A DNA stretch of 19,157 nucleotides, from positions 1-19,157 of the forward strand of contig CAKQHC010000019.1 in NCBI GenBank assembly GCA_934234005.1. The letters run 5' to 3'. A program made the translations under genes and the position numbers. Position 1 is the stretch's first letter; every line of letters begins with the position of its first letter. Positions 1 to 8,203 of this stretch are shown piece after piece. This DNA is from an uncultured Methanomassiliicoccales archaeon. GTDB lineage: Archaea; Thermoplasmatota; Thermoplasmata; Methanomassiliicoccales; Methanomethylophilaceae. The notes beneath the pieces are model-generated. The model did no database searches and had not been told where the DNA came from. It worked only from the letters and a program-made list of their open reading frames with translations.

Positions 1-3000
1 GAGCTACGCCTGTTGTATTGCGCAACGGAGCTATGGAACTCGTCGAAGGAGACTATGACGGTAACGGATTCGGCGGATCATTGAACGATTCCAGCAAATT
101 CGGGCTTATCGTGGGTACAAACCTCACAGGAAATATGAAGCCCACCATGACTTTCGGAAACGGAAACGGAATAAACGCACTGCATTCGCCTGCTTCTACC
201 GAAGATTACGTCAATTATGTCGGAAACCGCAACGGAATGCCGGTCGTTTCGTTTACTCTGTTCTATAACCCGGAACAGGAGTATACCGGATATGTCGGAT
301 ATGTAATCCTCCATTTCATAGAGGCTTCCGAAACGAAAGACAACGGTTATTCCAAATTTAACGAGATTTATGTAAGATTGGCAATACATACCGAAGGCGA
401 TACCAGTTCGTTCAAGAACATGGGCGAATATTCGGTCAATATATCTCTGGACCACGGTTCCGGAAAGCAGACCTTCTCTATACCCAGATCTTTCAAGGAT
501 TACACGCTTTGGTATACAGGCAGCCAAGTAACCGACAGATATACGTTTGATATGCTGTCGTACCAGACTGTCTCCAACGAAGGTAATACTTTCGGCTGGA
601 ACAATCCTATGGGATCTTCAGAGTTGGTTGCATTGTTGCCCAACGATTCGGCTGTAGATTCGCTTAAGGGCAGTCATGCCGCAGCGTTGGAGTTCTCTCT
701 CGACAACTGCACCGCGCAGTCGTCGACCGTTGCAAAATTGAATTTCATCCTGAAACCCGATACACAGGGTGCTCTGATTAAATTCAGCATAATAGTTTCC
801 GTTACCCCGGTAAAGGCATATAATGTCACATTCCATCAAGATTCGGACATTCCTGTGATAATTTCGGTAAACGACGGAAGTACGATTCACAGTACGCTCG
901 TTCCGTCTACAGGAAAGTACTTCATCGGTTGGTATACCGATGAGGCTCATACCAAGAGATACGATTTCAATACGCCTGTTACCATGGATTTGGATCTGTA
1001 TGCGGATTACAAATTTACCATAACATTTGTCCACGGGGACGGTACCGTTTCCACGCAGTATGTCGAGAAGAATACCGTACAGGGAAGTACCGTCTATAAG
1101 CCGGAGGATCCGGTGAGATACGGATACACGTTCGCGGGATGGACGGATAAGAACGGCAAAGTATGTTTCGTGTCGGATTATGAGACTGTTTATGACGATA
1201 CCGAGTATACGGCAGTATGGAAGGGAGCTGCTGTGAAGGTTGAATTCGGATTCGGCAACAACCTGTCCGAAGATCAAATCAACAGTCTTGTCGCATTGGG
1301 ATTCAAGAAGGAACTTATGTTTGATTTCGGCAGTACATATGCCGACGGATATTACACGGACAGCAACGGAAAAATCACGAAGATAAGCTTGGAAGAAAAT
1401 ACCGCAATACTCAAAAAGTATCTGAACGACAACGCTCTCGGTAAATTCATCAGATGGGGACTTTACGACAGCAACGGCAATTTCCTCAACGCATACGTTT
1501 ACGGCGATATGCAGATTCAGTCCACGTCTGCGCATAAATTGATTGCACAGATTGACAATACTGCGCTTCTTATGGATTTGAATGGGAACAAGCCGTCGGA
1601 TCTGAGCGATACTTATCCCAATCCGGCCATCAATGCGCCTGTCAGGAGTCTTTTGTACGGCAGCAACGGCAGTTTTGTACTGTCTCCGAGTTCCGGTTCG
1701 CTGAAAGGATTTACTCTGAACGGATGGACATACGAGACGACTGCAGGCAGTGTGACGATACCCAACGGAAGTTCTGTAACATTCACGCTGAATGACGGCA
1801 TTATTCTGGATCCGTCGAACCGCAAAGTCGTGTTCAATCAGATAACCGACGTGAATTCCGAATTCTACGGGGCTTTGCGCATAGAGATGAAAGCCGTATG
1901 GGAGCAGATTGATTACACACTGTCAATCGAGGAACCTCTCGGAAATGCGAAAATTGTCGTGAGCGGTGTTGTTAACCATAAAGGCGATAAAATAGACTTC
2001 AACGCATCCAAGCTTCATTACGGAGATAAAGTAACTCTGAAGTACGACAGCAACGGGGCACAGTACACGTTCTCCGAATGGGTATGCGGAGGGGATTGCT
2101 ATATAGACTCTACCAATGGAGAAACCGCGGTTATTGTTATCACGGGGCCGTGCAGCATATCCGTCCGTCAGGGAGGTATGTACGGAGTCAATATACTTCT
2201 GAAAATAGACGGAACACTCACAACCGATTACAACCTTGCTTTGAAAGACGGAAATGACAGTTATACTTTGAAAGTTGTCAAAAACATGTACACGCACACA
2301 ATGATTCCGATAGGTGCGTACGATTTGGTTATGGACTATGAGGGCAAATCATACATTGTTTCGTTGATTGAAGTGCACAGCGATACGCCTGACATAGAAA
2401 TCGAACTTTTTACGGTATCCATAAAAAGCGTAACCGATCTCAACAATGTTGATTCCAATAAAGCTTCGTGCTCCACGGTCATTGCGAAAAAAGGTACGTC
2501 TGTTAAAATCGATGTGGAAACAGGATATGAGATTAAGAAATCAAACGTAGATCTGACTGACAACTGTTTCATGATTGAGAGTAAAACCGAATTGGAGCTG
2601 ACTGTAGATATAATCAAATATACAATATCGGTCAACAACCGCAGCGATTACGGCAGCTTCGTCTTATATGCCGGAGGCAATGTAATAGATCCCGTTTCGG
2701 AAAATGATGTTCTGAAATATACCGTAAATTACGGCTCCGACGTTTCCGTCAGATTCGAATCCAAAGAGTGGACCGTATTCAAATGGATAGTCAATAATGC
2801 AGAATACGGCTCCGGAGTAAATACCGTATCGTTCGATGCTTATGAGGATAAGAGCATTGTTACGATTATGAAGTCATACGGAGGCTCCGTAGACAAGGCA
2901 GACTTGGGAATCCGCGAGATTACGGAGAGAAACGGCGCATACGATTCCGGAGGAAAATACGTGTATTCCGTATTGGAAACAGTAGACAAGAGCGAGATAT

Positions 3001-3209
3001 ACAGTATATCCGACGTCAAGATCGGAAGCGTTTCATTCCGTTTGACGGAGAAGGAATCATGTAATGTAATAGAAGTTGTCTCGGACGGTCCCCTGTCCGG
3101 AACATTGCAGGCGGTGTTGTACTGCAATGACGGAAGCGCCGTGATAACGTTGAAGTTGGTCTTTATAGCACCTCCCGCACCGGCGGGAGATGTTATATAT
3201 CCGTACTGA
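1..3209 (+). CDS. Large secreted/adhesin-like protein with B-repeats (5' partial)
   Basis: The frame is open through the left edge of the window, so the N-terminus and any signal peptide are missing. A TTG at 18 is only the first possible start visible; residues below are numbered from it (1063 visible). Residues about 269-330 and 333-402 are two InlB/Listeria-Bacteroides B-repeats (Flg_new type), with the typical 'GYTFAGWTD' and 'YTAVWKG' core and end. A more divergent copy lies at about 540-630, ending 'KAVW'. The rest is Thr/Ser/Asn/Gly-rich, low in Cys and beta-rich, with recurring D/G-SNG turns. No C-terminal membrane helix or sorting signal is visible; the protein ends 'APAGDVIYPY'. Such repeats are known from surface proteins of bacteria and gut archaea, so a role in surface attachment is likely but inferred; the ligand is unknown. 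It converges on the methyltransferase gene with a 10-base gap. Confidence 0.8.
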   Translation, partial: ATPVVLRNGAMELVEGDYDGNGFGGSLNDSSKFGLIVGTNLTGNMKPTMTFGNGNGINALHSPASTEDYVNYVGNRNGMPVVSFTLFYNPEQEYTGYVGYVILHFIEASETKDNGYSKFNEIYVRLAIHTEGDTSSFKNMGEYSVNISLDHGSGKQTFSIPRSFKDYTLWYTGSQVTDRYTFDMLSYQTVSNEGNTFGWNNPMGSSELVALLPNDSAVDSLKGSHAAALEFSLDNCTAQSSTVAKLNFILKPDTQGALIKFSIIVSVTPVKAYNVTFHQDSDIPVIISVNDGSTIHSTLVPSTGKYFIGWYTDEAHTKRYDFNTPVTMDLDLYADYKFTITFVHGDGTVSTQYVEKNTVQGSTVYKPEDPVRYGYTFAGWTDKNGKVCFVSDYETVYDDTEYTAVWKGAAVKVEFGFGNNLSEDQINSLVALGFKKELMFDFGSTYADGYYTDSNGKITKISLEENTAILKKYLNDNALGKFIRWGLYDSNGNFLNAYVYGDMQIQSTSAHKLIAQIDNTALLMDLNGNKPSDLSDTYPNPAINAPVRSLLYGSNGSFVLSPSSGSLKGFTLNGWTYETTAGSVTIPNGSSVTFTLNDGIILDPSNRKVVFNQITDVNSEFYGALRIEMKAVWEQIDYTLSIEEPLGNAKIVVSGVVNHKGDKIDFNASKLHYGDKVTLKYDSNGAQYTFSEWVCGGDCYIDSTNGETAVIVITGPCSISVRQGGMYGVNILLKIDGTLTTDYNLALKDGNDSYTLKVVKNMYTHTMIPIGAYDLVMDYEGKSYIVSLIEVHSDTPDIEIELFTVSIKSVTDLNNVDSNKASCSTVIAKKGTSVKIDVETGYEIKKSNVDLTDNCFMIESKTELELTVDIIKYTISVNNRSDYGSFVLYAGGNVIDPVSENDVLKYTVNYGSDVSVRFESKEWTVFKWIVNNAEYGSGVNTVSFDAYEDKSIVTIMKSYGGSVDKADLGIREITERNGAYDSGGKYVYSVLETVDKSEIYSISDVKIGSVSFRLTEKESCNVIEVVSDGPLSGTLQAVLYCNDGSAVITLKLVFIAPPAPAGDVIYPY

Positions 3210-3219
3210 AACCGAAATT

Positions 3220-4002
3220 TCAGGGACGCCAGGTTATAAGTTTCATACGGTTTGTCGCATCGTAATGTACAATTCCGTTATCCGAATCCACCAGTTTTCT
3301 GACGATGGGTTCGATATCGGTTTCGACGCCGTATGCTCTGAATGCCGAGCGTTCCCTCTCTATCAAACCGTCCAAACTGAGTTCGGCGGTTATGTGCGTT
3401 TCAAAAATCTCATAGGCGGGATTGCGCCCGTTGTCTTTCAGCCATTCAAGCGCAGGATTGTTTCTGCGGAAGTCGAATCCGTATTCTTTTCCGAGTTCGT
3501 GCCATATGTCTGACGTCAGATCGTCGCCGTGGTTTTCCAACCACGATACCAATACACATCCGTTTTTTGATACCGATTCCATCTTCTGCAACGATTCGGG
3601 GGTGCCCGTTCCGGGACACAACGAGGACATGCATACCGAATAACAGTTTATCGGAGAGAATACGGTCCAATCCGACAGCAGAGGCGTTATATTCCGAATT
3701 CCTTCGGATGCCGCCGAAGCCGTAAGACGGTCCAGCATTTTGGGAGACGTATCCATGCACGTTACGGATGATACCGCACGGGCCAGAGGAAGAGAATACG
3801 TTCCCGGCCCGGATCCGAGTTCCAATACGGCAGACGAACTGTCAATAAAATCAATATCGATTAGTCTGGCTACTATTCTTTCGGGTATATCTCCCTGTTG
3901 CATCGAAGAATACTTTTCTGCGTAATCGTCCCAGAATTTCAGAGAATCGCCATGGTTTGTTTTCATACCTTGGAACGGATGTATGTTGCGCATGTCGGTC
4001 AT
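3220..4002 (-). CDS. Class I SAM-dependent methyltransferase, coupled to the ABC importer
   Basis: The protein has 260 residues. A 'FWDDYAEKY' segment (23-31) precedes motif I 'VLELGSGPGTYS' (59-70), the glycine-rich SAM loop, and 'CMDTSPKML' (82-90) supplies the acidic residue expected to bind the ribose. This is the class I Rossmann methyltransferase pattern; the substrate cannot be told from sequence. Its ATG overlaps the TGA of the ABC ATPase gene by four bases (ATGA at 4002-3999), so it is the last gene of the importer operon and probably translationally coupled. A job on the imported ligand, for example on a metallophore or corrinoid, or in metal homeostasis, is inferred from position only. 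No transcription terminator is obvious before the convergent adhesin gene. Confidence 0.85.
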   Translation of the reverse strand: MTDMRNIHPFQGMKTNHGDSLKFWDDYAEKYSSMQQGDIPERIVARLIDIDFIDSSSAVLELGSGPGTYSLPLARAVSSVTCMDTSPKMLDRLTASAASEGIRNITPLLSDWTVFSPINCYSVCMSSLCPGTGTPESLQKMESVSKNGCVLVSWLENHGDDLTSDIWHELGKEYGFDFRRNNPALEWLKDNGRNPAYEIFETHITAELSLDGLIERERSAFRAYGVETDIEPIVRKLVDSDNGIVHYDATNRMKLITWRP

Positions 4003-4832
4003 CTCTTTTCAATAATTACTTCGTGGTAATGTGTGGTTCCGTCATGGGTATGGTGATAATGTGCCAATTCGCGGGGGAATGTGTGAGGTATCACGAACGG
4101 CATTCCGCGGTGCATGATAACGTCCGATTCTATGCCGTATACTTCGCGGACAAGCTGTTCGGTAATAATTTCGCGTCCGCCGTATGCCCATACTTTTCCG
4201 TTTTTAATGAACAGGAATCTGTCGGAGTAGTGTACGGCGAGGTTGATGTCGTGCATAGTCATTATGGTGCACATACCCCTCGACGATACAGCATTCAGTA
4301 TCGCATGCATGGTTATGTGCTGGTTTGCTATGTCCAGATTGTTCGTCGGTTCGTCCAATATGAGGATTTCCGGTTCCTGCACCATGGCTCTCGCAATCTG
4401 TACTTTTTGGTATTCTCCTCCGCTTATTTCATCGGCGAAGCGCATGGAAAGATGATTCAGACCGAGAGATTTCAGCACGTCTTCGGTAATCTCAAGGTCT
4501 TTTTTGGTGACACCCCATTCCATATACGGACGTCTGCCGATCAACGCGGTGTCAAAAACAGTTGTACGTACGGGCTTGGAACTTTGGGGAACATACCCTA
4601 CGTGTTTGGCAAGTTCTCTGCCGGACATTCCGAGCACGTCTTCTCCGTTAATTTTTATTGAACCTTCCTGCGGACGGTGAAGGTTGCACATGCATCTTAA
4701 CAGCGTCGTTTTTCCGACTCCGTTGGGGCCCAGAATGGAAATTATGCCGCCGTCTTCCACGTCGAATGAGATATTGTCCAGGACTTTTCTTCCGTCGTAC
4801 GAGAAAGACAGATTTTCGACATTCAGTTTCAT
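3999..4832 (-). CDS. FecE/BtuD-type ABC importer ATPase with histidine-rich C-terminus
   Basis: This is the cytoplasmic ATPase of a FecCD-family importer, 277 residues from the ATG at 4832. The reading frame is open further upstream, but that stretch lies inside the permease gene and is not ABC-like; an AGAGGTG ribosome binding site precedes 4832. Seen: Walker A 'GPNGVGKT' (35-42), Q-loop Q83, signature 'ISGGE' (136-140), Walker B 'ILILDEP' (156-162), H-loop H194. The C-terminus is odd: six histidines fall in residues 258-270 ('AHYHHTHDGTTHYH' begins at 257), with two more at 241 and 250. That suggests metal binding, so this subunit may sense or buffer the metal it helps import; this is inference. 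Both ends overlap neighbours by four bases. Confidence 0.93.
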   Translation of the reverse strand: MKLNVENLSFSYDGRKVLDNISFDVEDGGIISILGPNGVGKTTLLRCMCNLHRPQEGSIKINGEDVLGMSGRELAKHVGYVPQSSKPVRTTVFDTALIGRRPYMEWGVTKKDLEITEDVLKSLGLNHLSMRFADEISGGEYQKVQIARAMVQEPEILILDEPTNNLDIANQHITMHAILNAVSSRGMCTIMTMHDINLAVHYSDRFLFIKNGKVWAYGGREIITEQLVREVYGIESDVIMHRGMPFVIPHTFPRELAHYHHTHDGTTHYHEVIIEKR

Positions 4833-5911
4833 GACGATACACCTCTTTTGCGGTAACCGCGTATGAGAAGGTACAGGAACAGGGGGCCTCCGAGGAACGA
4901 TGTGATTATTCCAACGGGGAGTACGAACGGGAGAAGCGTCTGTCCGACGCAGTCGGATATCAGCAGAATAATCGCGCCCACCATCATAGATCCGGGCAGA
5001 ACATAACGATGGTCGTTTCCAAGTGCCAAACGGACCATATGCGGTCCGAGCAGTCCGATGAATGCAATAACTCCCATGAATGATACTACGACTGCCGTCA
5101 TCAGGGCAGACAGCAAAAGCGTGCCGAGACGCAGTGCATCTACGTTTACTCCCAGAGACTGCGCAACGTCCGCACCGTTGTCCAGCGCATTGAAATCCCA
5201 TCTTTTCCACAGAAAAAACACGGAAACTGCAATCACAACGGCGGCTATTATGGCAAGTTCGTTCCATCCCGCTTTACCCAACGATCCGAATTGCCAGAAT
5301 ACTATCAGAGATAATGCGGTATCGTTGAATATGTATTGCATCGCACTTATTCCTGCCGAGAATATGGAACTTATTGCAACACCGGCGAGCACCATAGTCT
5401 CTGCCGATACCGAAGTGAATTTTACCAGAGCAATGATGATTCCTGTTGCAATCATTGCCCATAAAAATGCGCATGCCGCTATGAAATACGGATTGGAATA
5501 ATTAATGGCAGCTGCGCTCTGCCCTATGACCGCGCCTCCGCCCAACACAATTCCTATGGAGGCTCCGAACGCAGCCGCATTGGAAAGACCCAGGGTATAC
5601 GGGGAACCCAGCGGGTTTCTGAGTACGCACTGCATAACCGCGCCGGCTATACCGAGTCCGAATCCCGCCAAAATTCCGCAGGCTATTCTGGGCAGATAGA
5701 GGTTCCAAATCAGAACCACGTCCGCACGGTCGTTTGCGGGATTGTTTTTATCGAAAAGTATACGGACAAGTTCGGAGAACGATATCGATCCGATATCTAG
5801 TTTCAGCGTGGATATCGCAACCGTTATCATTACAACTCCCAGAAAAATCATTACAAACGTATTGCGTCTGGTGTGGGATGTATATTCTGCCAAACTGTCC
5901 GTATTTTTCAT
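4829..5911 (-). CDS. FecCD-family ABC transporter permease
   Basis: The protein has 360 residues and about ten hydrophobic segments. The family hallmarks are clear: 'LPRIACGILAGFGLGIAGAV' followed by 'MQCVLRNPLGSPYTLGLS' in the first third, 'GVIAFIGLLGPHMVRLALG' (the cytoplasmic coupling-helix region) and 'GIITSFLGGPLFLYLL' near the end. FecCD/BtuC permeases form dimers that import iron-siderophores, haem, cobalamin or related chelates. Which of these is carried here is not decidable. The stop overlaps the ATPase start by four bases (ATGA), and the binding-protein gene ends nine bases upstream. A weak AAGGCGAT ribosome binding site precedes the ATG. Confidence 0.93.
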   Translation of the reverse strand: MKNTDSLAEYTSHTRRNTFVMIFLGVVMITVAISTLKLDIGSISFSELVRILFDKNNPANDRADVVLIWNLYLPRIACGILAGFGLGIAGAVMQCVLRNPLGSPYTLGLSNAAAFGASIGIVLGGGAVIGQSAAAINYSNPYFIAACAFLWAMIATGIIIALVKFTSVSAETMVLAGVAISSIFSAGISAMQYIFNDTALSLIVFWQFGSLGKAGWNELAIIAAVVIAVSVFFLWKRWDFNALDNGADVAQSLGVNVDALRLGTLLLSALMTAVVVSFMGVIAFIGLLGPHMVRLALGNDHRYVLPGSMMVGAIILLISDCVGQTLLPFVLPVGIITSFLGGPLFLYLLIRGYRKRGVSS

Positions 5912-5920
5912 ACAATCGCC

Positions 5921-7150
5921 TTAAAGATATTTTATGCCGTTTCCGTCGACCGAAATTTTGCCGTGTACGGGGTTACCGCGTCTCTCTTCGTATAATGTGC
6001 TCATATCATCATAGACGGAAGTGCCGGGTTCCGGCGGCTGAACTTTGCTTGCTGTTTCGTTGCGCAGCGATTCGGAGCTACCGAGGAATCCATCGTAAAC
6101 AGCATTTATTTTCTGAGTCAGTTCTTCGTCGCTGATGAGTCCGTATGCATCATGGAGTATCTGATATGCGCCGACAAGCACATTCTCGTAGTTAATTCCC
6201 GTCCATATGTACGGGCATGCGACATAGGCCTCATGGTCTTTGAACAGTTCCATTATTCCCTTATCTGTGTTCGTTGTGCATGCAAAGATCCCTGTGGCAT
6301 CCAGGAACAGGATTGTGTCGTCTTTCATGTTTTGTTTGATGCTTGTCGCACTGAATGTTCCGACGTGGCTGTTCTCATCAGTGTCGTTTCCGCTTGTATT
6401 TTTCATTATATTCTCGATTCCTGCAAGTGCGAACGGCATGTAGTAGGATATCGACGAATCTATGCCGTGGGCACCGTTGTACGCAATCGCGCCGATGTAG
6501 CCCGAGCGTGTGTTTGTTATTTTTTCCCTTATCGAGAGGATGTCGGAAACCGTATTTTCAATCGTATTTTTCAGGGCGTTTCCGCGTTCTTTCATATTCA
6601 GAACTTCGGACAAAGTATCGATTTGTTTTACCAAATCGGAAGTCATCTCAAACGTGTTCTCTTCAAGGAATGTGTATACGTATCCGATGTGGAACACATT
6701 GAGGCCTGCATCTCTGAGTGTTTTCATTTCCTGAGGATATGTGGATTCGAATTCGGCAGGTACAATGATTATGGAAGGGTTGAGGTTGATTATCGTTCTT
6801 ACGTCATCGGGTGTGACACCGCAGTTTGTGGATGTGAATTTAAGGTCCGGATTTGCTGTCAGCGCCTGTGCTTTACCGACATACATGAATGCTTTGCCCA
6901 TGTAGTTTGTTTTGTCGTTCATATCGACCATAACACATTTGTCGGCCAGTCCGAAGTATGTAACCCATCTGAACGAATCCTGTCCCACGGCTGCGATACC
7001 ATTGTCGAGATTTTCAACGGGAGAGATTTTCATCCCTGCAAAATCTTTGTTGGATTGATCGCTTCCGTTGTCGTTCGTGACAACAACGGCAACGCCTGCG
7101 ATTACCAAGATTGCCACTACGGTAATCGATACGAATGCCAAACGATTCAT
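5921..7150 (-). CDS. Membrane-anchored ABC substrate-binding protein (FecB/BtuF-like)
   Basis: The protein has 409 residues. One hydrophobic segment (about 5-26) followed by 'NDNGSDQSN' looks like an uncleaved signal anchor; there is no lipobox cysteine, so the protein is probably tethered by this helix on the outer face of the membrane. The body fits a helical-backbone (class III) periplasmic binding protein: a first lobe with 'INLNPSIIIVPAEFESTYPQ' , a long linking helix around 170-215, and a second lobe ending near 370. The C-terminal 40 residues are charged. It is first in the operon and is transcribed away from the GMP synthase gene. The ligand (iron, nickel, cobalt, corrinoid or a chelate) is not determined. 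No ribosome binding site is seen, so translation may be leaderless. Confidence 0.85.
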   Translation of the reverse strand: MNRLAFVSITVVAILVIAGVAVVVTNDNGSDQSNKDFAGMKISPVENLDNGIAAVGQDSFRWVTYFGLADKCVMVDMNDKTNYMGKAFMYVGKAQALTANPDLKFTSTNCGVTPDDVRTIINLNPSIIIVPAEFESTYPQEMKTLRDAGLNVFHIGYVYTFLEENTFEMTSDLVKQIDTLSEVLNMKERGNALKNTIENTVSDILSIREKITNTRSGYIGAIAYNGAHGIDSSISYYMPFALAGIENIMKNTSGNDTDENSHVGTFSATSIKQNMKDDTILFLDATGIFACTTNTDKGIMELFKDHEAYVACPYIWTGINYENVLVGAYQILHDAYGLISDEELTQKINAVYDGFLGSSESLRNETASKVQPPEPGTSVYDDMSTLYEERRGNPVHGKISVDGNGIKYL

Positions 7151-7172
7151 ACGATTGCGAATACGGATTGCA

Positions 7173-7200
7173 TATTAATACGTTTTTAAAATTAGTAATA
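7173..7200 (-). promoter_or_regulatory. Promoter region of the ABC importer operon
   Basis: On the minus strand two A/T-rich boxes can serve as TATA: AATTTTAAAAA centred near 7187 (initiation about 11 bases before the ATG) and the palindrome TATTAATA at 7173-7180 (initiation at the ATG itself). A near copy, TAGTAATA (plus strand), lies at 7193-7200, exactly 20 bases away, so the pair flanks the TATA candidate in helical phase. This could be an operator for a metal-dependent repressor, but the match to any known operator is not convincing. Confidence 0.4.
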
Positions 7201-7262
7201 CCGAAGTATGTATAGGGCAGAACTGTGTAATACCCATAGACCAACAGGGCCGAATCGTCAGC

Positions 7263-7271
7263 TATATATCG
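7263..7271 (+). promoter_or_regulatory. TATA box of the GMP synthase glutaminase gene
   Basis: The sequence CTATATATC is centred about 26 bases before the ATG at 7293. Archaeal initiation falls roughly 25 bases downstream of TATA, which would place the transcript start at or next to the ATG. No ribosome binding site is visible between, so the mRNA is probably leaderless. Confidence 0.55.
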
Positions 7272-7292
7272 GATATTCTGGTACCATTGGAT

Positions 7293-7868
7293 ATGAAGGT
7301 ATACGTCGTCGACAACGGCGGACAATGGACGCACCGCGAGTGGCGTGTTTTGAGATATCTCAAGGTAGAGACCAAGATTGTACCGAATACAACACCCTTC
7401 GACGAGATTAAGGATGTAGACGGACTCATATTGTCCGGGGGCGCTCCCAGCGTGGCGAGCGATGCCGCACGCATGGGCAACAACGGAGAGTATCTCGATA
7501 AGGCAGAGTTCCCAATTTTTGGAATATGTGCGGGAATGCAGTTCCTGTGCGAACATTTCGGCGGAACTCTCGGTCCGGGAACAATGCCCGAATTCGGAGG
7601 CGTGGGCCTTAACGTTAAGTCGCACGACGACTTATTCAAAGGACTTCCCGATTCGTTCCAGGTGTGGGCTTCTCACAACGACGAAGTGAAGACAATCCCT
7701 CCGGGATTCGAAGTAACTGCATCTTCGGATTCATGCCCTCACGAGGCGGTCAGATGTATCGACCGTCCCATATACGGCGTACAGTTTCATCCCGAAGTCG
7801 AGAATACGGAACACGGCCCCGAAATATTCCAGAATTTCCTGGATATTGTCAAAGATTGGCATTGCTGA
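7293..7868 (+). CDS. guaAA: GMP synthase glutaminase subunit (subunit A)
   Basis: The protein has 191 residues, the usual size of the archaeal stand-alone glutamine amidotransferase that delivers ammonia to a separate ATP-pyrophosphatase subunit, converting XMP to GMP. The class I triad is intact: nucleophile Cys79 in 'FGICAGMQFLCEHFGG', and His166 and Glu168 in 'YGVQFHPEVE'. The N-terminus 'MKVYVVDNGGQWTHR' matches the family start. A TTG six bases upstream (7287) keeps the frame, but the TATA spacing and the family favour the ATG at 7293. The partner subunit is not in this window, as is common in archaea. It is transcribed divergently from the importer and ends before a hairpin terminator. 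Confidence 0.95.
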   Translation: MKVYVVDNGGQWTHREWRVLRYLKVETKIVPNTTPFDEIKDVDGLILSGGAPSVASDAARMGNNGEYLDKAEFPIFGICAGMQFLCEHFGGTLGPGTMPEFGGVGLNVKSHDDLFKGLPDSFQVWASHNDEVKTIPPGFEVTASSDSCPHEAVRCIDRPIYGVQFHPEVENTEHGPEIFQNFLDIVKDWHC

Positions 7869-7887
7869 CCGCAATGTTATATTAAAT

Positions 7888-7913
7888 ATGCCTCCGAATT
7901 GCATCGGAGGCAT
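7888..7913. terminator. Bidirectional hairpin terminator between guaAA and UPF0147
   Basis: A perfect 10-bp inverted repeat (ATGCCTCCGA / TCGGAGGCAT) encloses the 6-base loop ATTGCA, with A/T-rich flanks on both sides (TATTAAAT before, TTAAAAA after). It lies 19 bases after the guaAA stop and 19 bases after the UPF0147 stop on the other strand, so it can end both converging transcripts. Confidence 0.7.
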
Positions 7914-7932
7914 TTAAAAACGGGGGGCGTAC

Positions 7933-8190
7933 TCAGGATCTGCTGAGTGTTTCGAGTTGGCTGATGACGTTCCAAATCATCGTCCTGCCGTGCAGGGGGA
8001 TGTTGGGGTCATTGGCGAGTTCGTCAAGTATTACGATGGCGCCGGTTGCACGCACGTCCATGGGCTCACCCGTTTTCATCAGTTTAGCTTTTGCATCTGC
8101 GGCACCTTTTCTGATGTTTCTGGGAACCGAGTTGTCGTCGGCAAGACTGTCGAGGTAATCCGCAACCTGTTTGACTTTGTCCGCTACCAT
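7933..8190 (-). CDS. UPF0147 family protein
   Basis: The protein has 85 residues. The C-terminal half 'ILDELANDPNIPLHGRTMIW' is the hallmark of the archaeal UPF0147 family, whose function is unknown. Residues 17-30 ('ADDNSVPRNIRKGA') and 60-72 ('NDPNIPLHGRTMI') look like two copies of one short helical unit, each with a conserved Pro-plus-basic turn. The frame is open upstream to 8322, but the family starts at 'MVADKVKQVADYLD', and GGGGTG lies just before the ATG at 8190. The gene follows a small protein gene by 13 bases, in the same operon. Confidence 0.9.
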   Translation of the reverse strand: MVADKVKQVADYLDSLADDNSVPRNIRKGAADAKAKLMKTGEPMDVRATGAIVILDELANDPNIPLHGRTMIWNVISQLETLSRS

Positions 8191-8203
8191 GTCAGCACCC
8201 CGT

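Noticed and set aside
618..1535. Long minus-strand open frame (305 codons) inside the adhesin gene
   Set aside because: The plus-strand frame has B-repeats and normal composition; the opposite frame is Cys/Arg/Ile-rich, matches nothing and has no upstream signals. It is a shadow of the real gene.
4833..5267. 145-codon upstream extension of the ABC ATPase frame
   Set aside because: It lies inside the permease gene, its translation is Arg/Cys-rich and unlike any ABC domain, and a ribosome binding site marks the ATG at 4832.
6152..7189. Plus-strand open frame (345 codons) opposite the binding-protein gene
   Set aside because: Cys/His/Arg-rich translation typical of an antisense frame; the minus-strand frame has a signal anchor and binding-protein features.
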